Assembly: GCA_964395835.1 (NCBI GenBank)
Contig: CAYNBJ010000002.1
Location: 124,001 to 188,000, forward strand
Origin: LLD-282 sp964395835
GTDB lineage: Bacteria > Pseudomonadota > Gammaproteobacteria > Berkiellales > Berkiellaceae
Length of the DNA: 64,000 nucleotides
Reading direction: 5' to 3'
Shown here: positions 9,801-16,694 of the stretch, one piece after another
Layout of the letters: every line of letters begins with the position of its first letter
Numbering within the stretch: the stretch's first letter is position 1
The notes under the pieces: model-generated
Told to the model about the DNA's origin: nothing
Databases searched by the model: none
Seen by the model: only the letters and a program-made list of their open reading frames with translations
Program-made: the position numbers and the translations under genes

Positions 9801-12800
9801 TGTTGAATATGGTTGCAAAGTCCAGTGCAACTCAATCAGAAGAATCTCAAAAAGCTTGGCTTTCTGTGCTCCATGACTCACTGAAAAAACAAAAAGATGT
9901 GATTCTGACAGATCAATCTGATCTTCAAGCTGATTTTAATCTTTTGTGTGATACTATCTCAAAGCTGCAAGCAGCAGATCAGATATACGATTCTCTTTTG
10001 AAACTGTATTGCGAGATTTTTACAAAATGCTTAGTGAGAATGATACAGTTCGAAAATGACACCTCGCACTCAGCGCAAAAACTCGCGTGGATTGAAAAAA
10101 TATTACAATTCCCATCAAAATATCAATATGATGTTGCCAAGGTTATTGAAAAATCGTGTTTTGCCGATAGTATTTTCGTAAATATAAAAGATGGCATAGA
10201 GCTGTTGAGTATGATTGTTGGGTCCATGGAAGTGAAATCAGAAGAATCTCAAAAAGCTTGGCTCTCTGTGCTTCATGACTCACTGAAGAAACAAAAAGAT
10301 GTGATTCTGACAGATCAATCCGATCTTCAAGCTGATTTTAATCTTTTGTGTGATACTATCTCAAAGATGCAAGCAGCAGATCAGGTATACGATCCTATTT
10401 TGAAACTTCATTGTGAGATTTTTATACAACGCCTAGTGAGCACGATGCAGCCCGAAAGTAGCATAGACCATACAGAGCAAAAAATTGCTTGGATTAAAAA
10501 TATACTTACATTCCCAGCGCAGTATCAAAGCGATATTGCCCAACTTGTTGCAACCTATTCTTTTCTCGATAGTATATCACTCAATATGAATGACACTATC
10601 AGGCTATTGATGATGATTATTACGACCTTAGAAGACGATCCAGAAGAATATGCAAAAGCATGGATATCTATTGTTTGCGTATCAATGAAAAAACACACTG
10701 AGAGCGCATTATATACAAGGAATGAAAAGCTTGATGATTTTGATAGCTGGATTCGTATTATCAAAAAATTGATATCTTTGAAATTCAGTCATGGAGATAT
10801 CAGTCTTTTTACCATTCAGCCTGAGGCATCATTCACCGATCAGCAGATTGCAGATATGAGTTTTTTATCTGAATATGCTAAAGAATACCCCTCTTTAATG
10901 AAAGTATGGTCTTCACAACTTTTGCAAAAAGCAGCTCAATCTTTGCCACATCATCTTGCAGATCTATTCAATCCAGAAGAAAATTTTCTCACAAGTTTTA
11001 AACAAAAATTTAATTTGAATTTTAGTGATGATGAGATATTAATGATTTTTCTGAGCCAGATTACAGAAATAAAAGATGATTCATCAGCTCTGTTAGAAAA
11101 AATTAAATCATTCTTGAATGATAAAAACAGAAAATGTTTCTCCAGGTTTGAAAAGTTTTTTGACGTCACAAAGATTAATGCGCTCAGAAATCGGATTAAC
11201 AAATTTTCACCTCAAGGAACAAACCCTCCTGCGACATTTGCATCGCAAGCTGATATATTGGATTCAAATGAAATCTTAATTCTCGATGACATGCGCAATA
11301 CATTTAATTCGCAGCTTTTTGAAAATGATGCCGATCATGCATCCAGCAAAGATTGTGATCATAAAGAATCACATACTGTCGCGACGAATGATCCGAATGA
11401 GCGCGATGGTCATTTTGATAATGCAGAAAATGTGAAGAAAGAATCTGATTATTTGAGTGTGCAATCAACTGTTCACAGGCTTAAAATAGAAACTCTTGAA
11501 GAACATAGAAAATGTGCGCTTGAAAATTTGATAGAAGCTGTTGTAGGTGAAGAAGACATCTACTCTATGTTATATAGAATGCAATTTTTGCAAAAAGAAG
11601 TGGATCATTCGATTTCTCATATGACCGTCAAACCTGGCAGCGACGCTGAGACGATTGCATGCCTTGATATCGATGATCCAGGCTATGATTTAAGTTCACA
11701 TATTGCCACAGAACCAAAGAGTGAAGAGCCTTCTATGACAAGTTACAACGTGTCTGAAGCGCTTGATAAGTGGATTGAAAATTTGATTGTAAGTGTTTTC
11801 AGAGATAACGATACGATTCTCTCTCATCTAAACAAAATAGAGCAGATGCATAAAAAGCTATTGACTTGGATGCAAGAACAAAGTGATATCACGCCATCTT
11901 TCCAGCGCAATGCAGTGCAAAAATTAAATAACAGGATTCAAAGAAAAAAAAACAAATCCAAAAAAGAGATCTTTAAAGACATCTTGTCCGTACTGAAACC
12001 ATACATCAAAGATATTGCATCCGCAAAGAATATGTATTCTATTCTTTGTAGAATACAAATCATACAAAAACAAATGGAGAATTATCCACTTCAAGATAAT
12101 AGAAATTCTGGTACGATGATACAACCTGACGTAGATGCACTCAGTGTTGATGTGATTGCGCAGATCGCGATACAATCAAATATCGATCCTGTTATTGATG
12201 ATTACACACAGAAGGCATATACGGCCCTGAATGTTTTTCTTTCTGATATTGTAAAAGGTGATGACAGCATATGGATAAAACAAAAAATACAATTGATGCA
12301 TAACTATTTGAAAGAATCGATGGAGTTAGATAGGCAGATGATGAAAAAAATCAAAGAGGGTGCACTCTTCAAACTCGGTAACGCGATCGAAAGGGAAAAC
12401 CAAACCAATCAGCATACAGCTAAGAACACACAAAAAGAGCCTGATAATCTGCGTGTGCAATTGAGTCCTTACAATCTGAGCGCCGAAATGCTTGAAGACT
12501 ATCGGAAATATGCACTTCAAAATTTGATAGAAGCTGTTGTTGGTAAAGATGACATCTATTCTATGTTATACAGAATGGAATTTTTGAAAAAAGAAGTGGA
12601 TCATTCGATTTACAATATGACTATCAAACAAGTGAGATACTCTAAGACAATTGCACGCCTTGATATCGATGATCCATACTATGATTTGATTTCACATATT
12701 GTCATAGAACCAAACAGTGCAGGCCCTTCTATGACAAGTTACAACGTGTCTAAAGCACTTGATAAGTGGATTGGAAATTTGATTGCAAGCGTTTTCAGAG

Positions 12801-13522
12801 ATAACAGTGGCCTTTTATCTCATCTAAACAAAATAGGGCTGATGCATAAAAAGCTTGAGAATTGCATGATGAAACAAAGTGAGACCATGAGCGCGCTCGG
12901 ACAATATGCACAGGGCCAATTAGCGCTTGGTATGTTGCAAAAAAATCCAAGATCTCAAAAAGACATTGATACAAATGAGCGACACATATTTACATCTTGC
13001 ATGAAATATATTACTTCAGCAGAGAGTATGCATTCTATGTTGTATAGAATAGAACTCATGAAAAAACAAATGGATAATTATATACTTCAAGAGAATAGAA
13101 GTTCTGGTACGATTATACGCCTTGATGTAGATACAACAAGTGCGGATGTGATTTCACAGATCACAATACAACCAAATAGCGATCCTGTTTTTTATGATTA
13201 CAGCGTACAAACGGCCCTGAGCGCTTTCATTTCTGATCTTGTAAGCGGTGATAGCAGCACGTGGATAAAACAAAAAATAGAATTGATGTATGAGCATGTT
13301 GGATTATCGATAGCATCAGCCAGCCATATGATGGAAAAAATCAGAGAGAACGCACTCTTAAAACTCAGTAACGCGATTACAGGGGAAACCCAAACCAATC
13401 GGTATGCAGATGCATTGAAATGTCAAAAGCCTTTTATTTTCAATCAAATGCAGAACTTTCAAAATAAGCAGAACAGCATAGCGCATACACAGAACCAAAA
13501 GGTACCGAGCTCAAAAGCGTAA
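3815..13522 (+). CDS. giant ankyrin and helical-repeat protein (~3,235 aa)
   Basis: One uninterrupted frame of 9.7 kb. Three zones can be read. Residues 1-1500: ankyrin-like units scattered among divergent helices, clearest near 308 (NSPLMMAAE), 405 (TIAHHAAYLGHKRTLQKLL), 1150-1215 (STPLHAAA, QTSLHLALDEGY) and 1285 (TVLHKAVLLGSYELVEQ). Residues about 1527-2295: six copies of a 134-residue helical repeat. Residues about 2555-3192: an ABAB arrangement of two more repeat types, after a charged linker. There is no signal peptide or membrane segment, so it is cytosolic or a substrate of a secretion system that leaves no N-terminal signal. A host-directed effector role is inference. Start is uncertain: TTG 3782, ATG 3815 and ATG 3839 are in frame and none has a good Shine-Dalgarno sequence. 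Confidence 0.85.
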   Translation: MCQYYISSMTRTEPLEKIITILFKIMHMDAKKGAKSIRKELASKFKDLSLSLDYFTADDGILVLLLQSRVHKYRDEIFSFFLQKYPNMNLALARMSASLEEKCFLQLIVESNDFSLWEVIKKQNLKIPYQIVMKCMESVFNENMHYQILQHFDLQNPSFDYNETVQSDSMEIPCTLMYPAAFYGYKQIFDFLVEKGCSVFRCCSTISDQNPTVDKSPFSLAIQRALYHEYKNRNQCGHEEKNHDYLYIIEKILERIVQSDQCDELKKEHLSLQMPLISVIQQSDLHFIQKMTEFIKKYDSIGTTINSCNITGNSPLMMAAELYRAYKDQAYLDIFQFLIEEGADLYICNNMGYSVFFILTQEFPSESIDLLFDKALSYPDANRYFAEPLSVVVTAEEKNLELVMLKGQTIAHHAAYLGHKRTLQKLLSDNFNFCIHDCLGRTPFFLYLMYNGDLDTNLMKQIVDSMLQQGHNIFSDINLVPIESDHYDELKLYWGDLNQINIFEMAIFAQEADFSIYLIEKGALKAQKDLSCSFFQIIEKKFKKNLAESHEAQKSFFDDLLQPLWTYFVNNPQYHDDLKSYDACALKNLIILYGLHLFPKNFIRALYPDWADPRSPNSIYRAVLDNALRENNQVSNDNLFCPDYFTSDQLFCLWQDRSDRIFLEKLMQEIKTQMHTLSDVQSRSPKEADSSLKNYAFMANFIASCFVHIDKEKIEFLQYILNSDICDNFFPQPNAVRFVLNCIQGVYRTSPIETQKILINDLDNLYLAVFVNAVKKKIPFDFCLEDLNLNAKTWIDRCLERKTLTLNLLAAFLENTSKVPITFLPTDFFKDLYQKLNSFFSGNTECERKFLAELELFLKRMEQPLSQEEANSIITEIRNAQDQLMMFKNYQSRLMSYQSDLMAEEAPKKIAFLNNAMNTILEKIQHILERASAEHLKYHPKLQYSLLADLISTDGLEKSIEYLLSQKSYLDITSIDVTDVPHLNVLHYLVHNQSCFTRLWPIFERHCFLMTKTKMLSILNVYTCNEEMPLKIFQYFMNQNKNASFSEKIFDPLMQESFMPAFIAAKNAYPNILKILLETGSSLIDVDHKNTTSSVFDEICSMEIFLRNTVDINTLIPAYLQSIDVVFNYLRDLKQKSQTSEPLATTVFYREGSTPLHAAARQKESKIFLKMLDAVEMAFKEKLIECDINTPNTYGQTSLHLALDEGYDKSVIEILISRGASLHARDVLNRHAFFYSTDVEIAKMIYVQVKSQLQTEEFQQWMNIPLALHPVEQLCSFKYYLEDSQSTVLHKAVLLGSYELVEQCIDDGANLAAINGQGCTPFDLAIITPGCSMEMQNLLYTRMRNAKIEIYHHIEQTDEIVRVMRDKNDGALYSIEYLHFKTLLQICLERQMEKELNFLVDHGALDKEIDAHNPTSPFIYFLECAARYQEIDYSDFYPKIATVIWNLPRYTELLLGLSSLHDTDSFVYCALEQEEFLLLYYIFENKDHQKIFFERSSFELIEKYAFSVMSAIHRTVGSEECDYILQAHCEIFARHLELIFSKQINDKTVVLLCWIEKILNLPWEYQSTMLEAIKTLSFIESIGSDIGHGIRFLNMIVSRASQSEESQIAWFSVLQESIPQQQQMPMLDKWDAQKDFALLFQAISQEQKVGRGSDAILKLYCEIFIKRLVSMMQSEHNTSNSEQKLQWIEKIFEFPSKYQNDITQIIEKSCFLDSISENIKDSINLLSMIAESMKVKSEEAQKSWLSALRISLTKQKDALITNQFDLQSDFNLLSDTISKLQEADQIYDPLVKLHCEIFIKRLVSTIQSENSIENTEQKIAWIQNILTFPKRYQRRLSELVHESRFFDSIFTDTQDSIRVLNLIVRPIEETSQVRKRSWLPLFFNAIKNQVVSVPNNWNPETDFDILCKLISTRQSDDNSKTYELILQCYFNIFTKRLEAYSRKDSTDVHFFWIEKILRLPSQYQSDIAHRLNISDCMQNFSFIDRISKYMNHGIVLLNMVAKSSATQSEESQKAWLSVLHDSLKKQKDVILTDQSDLQADFNLLCDTISKLQAADQIYDSLLKLYCEIFTKCLVRMIQFENDTSHSAQKLAWIEKILQFPSKYQYDVAKVIEKSCFADSIFVNIKDGIELLSMIVGSMEVKSEESQKAWLSVLHDSLKKQKDVILTDQSDLQADFNLLCDTISKMQAADQVYDPILKLHCEIFIQRLVSTMQPESSIDHTEQKIAWIKNILTFPAQYQSDIAQLVATYSFLDSISLNMNDTIRLLMMIITTLEDDPEEYAKAWISIVCVSMKKHTESALYTRNEKLDDFDSWIRIIKKLISLKFSHGDISLFTIQPEASFTDQQIADMSFLSEYAKEYPSLMKVWSSQLLQKAAQSLPHHLADLFNPEENFLTSFKQKFNLNFSDDEILMIFLSQITEIKDDSSALLEKIKSFLNDKNRKCFSRFEKFFDVTKINALRNRINKFSPQGTNPPATFASQADILDSNEILILDDMRNTFNSQLFENDADHASSKDCDHKESHTVATNDPNERDGHFDNAENVKKESDYLSVQSTVHRLKIETLEEHRKCALENLIEAVVGEEDIYSMLYRMQFLQKEVDHSISHMTVKPGSDAETIACLDIDDPGYDLSSHIATEPKSEEPSMTSYNVSEALDKWIENLIVSVFRDNDTILSHLNKIEQMHKKLLTWMQEQSDITPSFQRNAVQKLNNRIQRKKNKSKKEIFKDILSVLKPYIKDIASAKNMYSILCRIQIIQKQMENYPLQDNRNSGTMIQPDVDALSVDVIAQIAIQSNIDPVIDDYTQKAYTALNVFLSDIVKGDDSIWIKQKIQLMHNYLKESMELDRQMMKKIKEGALFKLGNAIERENQTNQHTAKNTQKEPDNLRVQLSPYNLSAEMLEDYRKYALQNLIEAVVGKDDIYSMLYRMEFLKKEVDHSIYNMTIKQVRYSKTIARLDIDDPYYDLISHIVIEPNSAGPSMTSYNVSKALDKWIGNLIASVFRDNSGLLSHLNKIGLMHKKLENCMMKQSETMSALGQYAQGQLALGMLQKNPRSQKDIDTNERHIFTSCMKYITSAESMHSMLYRIELMKKQMDNYILQENRSSGTIIRLDVDTTSADVISQITIQPNSDPVFYDYSVQTALSAFISDLVSGDSSTWIKQKIELMYEHVGLSIASASHMMEKIRENALLKLSNAITGETQTNRYADALKCQKPFIFNQMQNFQNKQNSIAHTQNQKVPSSKA
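8395..10700 (+). repeat. six tandem ~402-bp (134-aa) coding repeats
   Basis: Each unit reads roughly CEIF-x-KRLV .. WIEKIL-x-(F/L)P-x-(K/Q)YQ .. FIDSI .. INLLSMI .. EESQKAWLSVL .. DFNLLCDTIS. The segment around 9841-9990 is almost identical to the one starting at 10243, an offset of exactly 402 bases, so the fourth and fifth units are a recent duplication. Units near 8628, 9028, 9427 and 10640 are more diverged. The pattern is predicted all-helical; I recognise no family. Confidence 0.85.
11480..13390 (+). repeat. ABAB coding repeat, 996-bp super-unit
   Basis: Unit A (IYSMLYRM-x-FL-x-KEVDHSI .. YDL-x-SHI .. TSYNVS-x-ALDKWI .. LSHLNKI-x-x-MHKKL) occurs at about 11,480-11,900 and 12,476-12,900. 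Unit B (SIL/SMLYRI .. IIQKQM-x-NY .. DVI-x-QI-x-IQ .. WIKQKI-x-LM .. KL-x-NAI) occurs at about 11,950-12,390 and 12,960-13,390. The anchor ATAGAAGCTGTTGT recurs at 11531 and 12527, 996 bases apart (332 codons). A and B also resemble each other in their first 30 residues, so a single ancestral unit probably doubled twice. Confidence 0.85.
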
Positions 13523-13604
13523 TCAGTCCCAGCATAACCATGTTATGAAATGGAATGAATGCGCTGTTATTTTTAAATCTAAGAAATTAGATATGGAATG
13601 CTTG

Positions 13605-13651
13605 ATTGAGACTGAGAACTTCGATACGATCAGTCTCAATATCCTTTTTTT
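13605..13651 (+). terminator. terminator after the giant gene
   Basis: An 11-base perfect inverted repeat (ATTGAGACTGA at 13605-13615, complement at 13630-13640) is followed within a few bases by a run of seven T residues (to 13651). It ends just before the hisS start, separating the two genes transcriptionally. Confidence 0.75.
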
Positions 13652-13659
13652 GAACGTCT

Positions 13660-14979
13660 ATGAGTCTTTCTGTGCAGCCGCTTTCTGGATTTCCAGAATA
13701 TCTCCCCTTTGAGCAAATATTTCTACAAGGGTGGATTGATACAATTCGATACAATTTTGAATTGTATGGATATAGCCCTATCGAGACCCCTGCTATAGAG
13801 CGTCTTTCTACTCTGATCTCTAAGGGAGCTGCTGAACATGAAATTTATACGCTTGGGCGCTATCGATCAAATGCTAGCGATCATAGTGAGGACTTAGGAT
13901 TACGCTTTGATTTAACAGTCCCTCTTGCAAGGTATGTTGCAATGTATGCGTCTGACTTAGTCTTTCCTTTTAAACGATATCATATAGGACCTGTATGGAG
14001 AGGAGAGCGAGCTCAAAAAGGCCGTTTTCGACAATTTATTCAATGTGATGTGGATATTATTGCAAACGAGAACCTCAATCCTTTGTACGATATCGATGTA
14101 TTAGATTTGCTTGATCACACGCTGGCTGAATTGAAATTGGGCCCAATCAAAATTGAGATTAATCATAAACAACTTTTACAAGGTGTTTTGCTCTTTTTTG
14201 GTGTGTCTAGCGATAGTGTTGAGGGGTGCATGCACTTACTTGATAAAAGATTAAAAATTCGATCAGATCTTTTTTTACAAGAACTCAGCACTTATACAGC
14301 ACAGGCTTATGATCTTGTATCATTTATCGATCTGTATCATGGCTCCTTCAACGATGTTGCCGACAAAATATTGCAAACCCCGTTGGCAGATATTTTTTCA
14401 CATGCGTGGGGCGATAGTTTAAAACCTTTGTGTCTATTGGCACAGCGTTCAAATGCTAAAATCGTTTTGAATCTTGGATTAGCGCGAGGGCTAGCTTATT
14501 ATACAGGCATTGTTCTTGAAACTTTTTTAGAAGAAGCTCCACATTTAGGAAGTATTTCTAGTGGAGGGCGTTATGATAAATTGAGCGAGCATTTTTCTTC
14601 TAAAAAGCGTCCTGGTGTCGGTCTGTCTATCGGTATTTCAAGAATTTTTGATTATTTTTTAGAATCATTAAAGAAACAATCTTCTTTTTTACCGCATCAA
14701 AAAGCTTCAGTACTTGTTAGCACGCAAGATAAAGAGTCCATGAAAGATTACCACGATTGTGCACACTTTCTGAGAAAAAATGGTATTTTCTGTGATTTAT
14801 ATTTGGAAGATAAAGCTTTGTCTCAGCAAATACGTTATGCAGATCGTAAAGGATTTCGATATGTTATTTTAGCAAATAAGGCTGAAATTATGGATGATCA
14901 GTGGACGTTAAAAGATTTGCACTTGCATACTCAATCTCGATACAATCGTTTAGAGTTGGTATCGATTTTGAAGAGATAA
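13660..14979 (+). CDS. hisS: histidine--tRNA ligase
   Basis: Class II aminoacyl-tRNA synthetase that charges tRNA-His. Motif 2 is seen as RYHIGPVWRGERAQKGRFRQF (around residue 107), the histidine-A loop as LARGLAYYTG, motif 3 as SSGGRYDKL then PGVGLSIGISRI, and a C-terminal anticodon-binding domain from about 345. The sequence LGLRFDLTVPLARYVA replaces the LTLRPEGTA of the E. coli enzyme. It therefore belongs to the other bacterial HisS subgroup, which suggests replacement by transfer if the host is gammaproteobacterial. It starts the run hisS-lolC-lolD-speE-like-mutH; the next gene begins 4 bases after its stop. Confidence 0.93.
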   Translation: MSLSVQPLSGFPEYLPFEQIFLQGWIDTIRYNFELYGYSPIETPAIERLSTLISKGAAEHEIYTLGRYRSNASDHSEDLGLRFDLTVPLARYVAMYASDLVFPFKRYHIGPVWRGERAQKGRFRQFIQCDVDIIANENLNPLYDIDVLDLLDHTLAELKLGPIKIEINHKQLLQGVLLFFGVSSDSVEGCMHLLDKRLKIRSDLFLQELSTYTAQAYDLVSFIDLYHGSFNDVADKILQTPLADIFSHAWGDSLKPLCLLAQRSNAKIVLNLGLARGLAYYTGIVLETFLEEAPHLGSISSGGRYDKLSEHFSSKKRPGVGLSIGISRIFDYFLESLKKQSSFLPHQKASVLVSTQDKESMKDYHDCAHFLRKNGIFCDLYLEDKALSQQIRYADRKGFRYVILANKAEIMDDQWTLKDLHLHTQSRYNRLELVSILKR

Positions 14980-14983
14980 AATT

Positions 14984-16084
14984 TTGAGTTTTGCAGCCCA
15001 TTTAGCCTGGAAGTATTTAAAAGCACAACATATTCAAAACCCCTTTCTTAGATGGATGTCTCGTTTGGCAACATTAGGTTTGGGGTTGAGTCTGAGTATT
15101 TTGATCGTGACCCTTTCTGTTATGAATGGGTTTGAAAAAGATATTCGTGATGCGTTGTTTCTCAAAACACCCCATATTGTTGCCTTTCATACACACCAGA
15201 TTGATTCTTCTTTCTCTGAAATCTTGTTTTCTGATAAATATTATCAATTAAAAGTTCTGTTACCACAGTCTTTTTTTCAACAGTCTTTAGTATTAATTAG
15301 CCCACGCTGGACTCACAGAAAGATTAGTACAACACTGTTTCCTCAAAATGAGGTTCCATTAAATTTGGAACTTCTTGCTGTAGGATCGAGATATCAGATG
15401 CAACCGATTTTTCTTAAAGATGTACAATCACTTCAAGATTATCAGCCTGTTGTTTTGCTTCCTATAGAAGATTTATCTCTTTTCGATCAAAATACTTTAA
15501 TCAAAACACAAGGATTTTGGGTTAATGATCCGTTTAAAGTGGACGCTGTTCTCAAAGATTTAGAAAAATCTTACCCTACAGTTAAATTTATGACCTGGGC
15601 TCAGCAGTATCAACAGTTTTTCGATGCAATAACCAGTGAAAAAATATTACTTTCAATTGTTTTGAGTTTTTTAATTCTACTTATCTACGGCCAGTTTTCA
15701 TTGACATTAATTTTGATTTTTAACGATAAAAGAGATGATATTGAAACACTTGCCAACTATGCGCATGACGCTTTTTGTGCGTATCGTACGCTATTTTATT
15801 ATGGATTATATAATGTGTTTATTGGAGTCAGTTTAGGTTTGATAGGAGGGACTGTTTTTTCTGCACTCCTGCCTGATACTGTCGCTTTTTTTGAAAAAAT
15901 ATTGGGATATAGATTTTTGCCACAAAGACGATTTTTTGAATATAGTCTTCCAACGCAACTTTATTGGAATGATTTAATTTGGACAGCAGGCCTCACTTTT
16001 GCGTTCGGAGTTTGCATTTCTTATTTATTAGCACGCTATGCCTTTTACAAAGCGCAAAAAGACATTCGAGGTTGTAATGGATAA
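14984..16084 (+). CDS. lolC: LolC/LolE-type lipoprotein-release permease
   Basis: Inner-membrane subunit of the Lol ABC transporter, which extracts lipoproteins from the inner membrane for transfer to the outer membrane. Residues 1-60 match the family opening (AWKYLKA .. then a membrane helix, then VMNGFEKDIRD). A periplasmic MacB-like domain follows, and the C-terminal FtsX domain has three membrane spans (about 222-245, 270-300, 330-355). The start is a TTG four bases after hisS, with AGAG upstream. At 366 residues it is shorter than the usual ~410. Only one permease accompanies lolD, so it may work as a homodimer (LolF-like) unless a partner lies elsewhere. Confidence 0.8.
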   Translation: MSFAAHLAWKYLKAQHIQNPFLRWMSRLATLGLGLSLSILIVTLSVMNGFEKDIRDALFLKTPHIVAFHTHQIDSSFSEILFSDKYYQLKVLLPQSFFQQSLVLISPRWTHRKISTTLFPQNEVPLNLELLAVGSRYQMQPIFLKDVQSLQDYQPVVLLPIEDLSLFDQNTLIKTQGFWVNDPFKVDAVLKDLEKSYPTVKFMTWAQQYQQFFDAITSEKILLSIVLSFLILLIYGQFSLTLILIFNDKRDDIETLANYAHDAFCAYRTLFYYGLYNVFIGVSLGLIGGTVFSALLPDTVAFFEKILGYRFLPQRRFFEYSLPTQLYWNDLIWTAGLTFAFGVCISYLLARYAFYKAQKDIRGCNG

Positions 16085-16694
16085 ATCAGTTCCTCTTATT
16101 TTAAAAAACATTACTTTTTCTTATGAAACTGGATTTCATTTGATTGATAATTTTTCATTTGTTTTTGAGCGCTCAAAAGCGTATTTAATTCAAGGGCCAT
16201 CAGGATGCGGTAAAACAACACTTTTAAAAATTATAGGAAAGCAGGTCACCCCTCAGAGTGGAGAAATTTTTTACCCTCAAGATTTGAAGAGGTTTTCTTG
16301 GATTTATGCTCAATCAGGGCTCATAGAAGAACTCAGTGTCAGGGAAAACATCTTACTTGATTGGCCTGCGACTTCAGAGAGAGAAAAGGCTTTTCAACAA
16401 CATTTGAACTTTTTTGGCTTAATGAATTTAGAAAACGCTTTGCCAGGCAGACTTTCATCAGGACAGCAACAAAGAGTAGCAATTATTCGCGCTCTCATGA
16501 TGCAAAAATCGTTTATTTTAGCTGACGAACCAACAGCGCATCTTGATTCTAAAAGATCGAGAGAGCTCATGAGTTCTATTATTGATGCTTGTCATTTGCA
16601 TGATTATTGTTTGATTTGTGTGAGTCACGATCAGTCTTTGCACGATCTGTTCGATCAGACCTTGGATATTACAACTTTTCAAAAATTTTTATAA
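16077..16694 (+). CDS. lolD: LolD-type ABC transporter ATPase
   Basis: ATPase partner of the preceding permease. Walker A GPSGCGKTTL, signature LSSGQQQR, Walker B FILADEPTAHLD and H-loop CVSHD are all present. An ATG at 16038 also opens the frame, but the start at 16077 has GAGG five bases upstream and overlaps the permease stop by eight bases, the usual coupling for ABC subunits, giving 205 residues. The stop (TAATG) shares a base with the next start. Confidence 0.88.
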   Translation: MDKSVPLILKNITFSYETGFHLIDNFSFVFERSKAYLIQGPSGCGKTTLLKIIGKQVTPQSGEIFYPQDLKRFSWIYAQSGLIEELSVRENILLDWPATSEREKAFQQHLNFFGLMNLENALPGRLSSGQQQRVAIIRALMMQKSFILADEPTAHLDSKRSRELMSSIIDACHLHDYCLICVSHDQSLHDLFDQTLDITTFQKFL

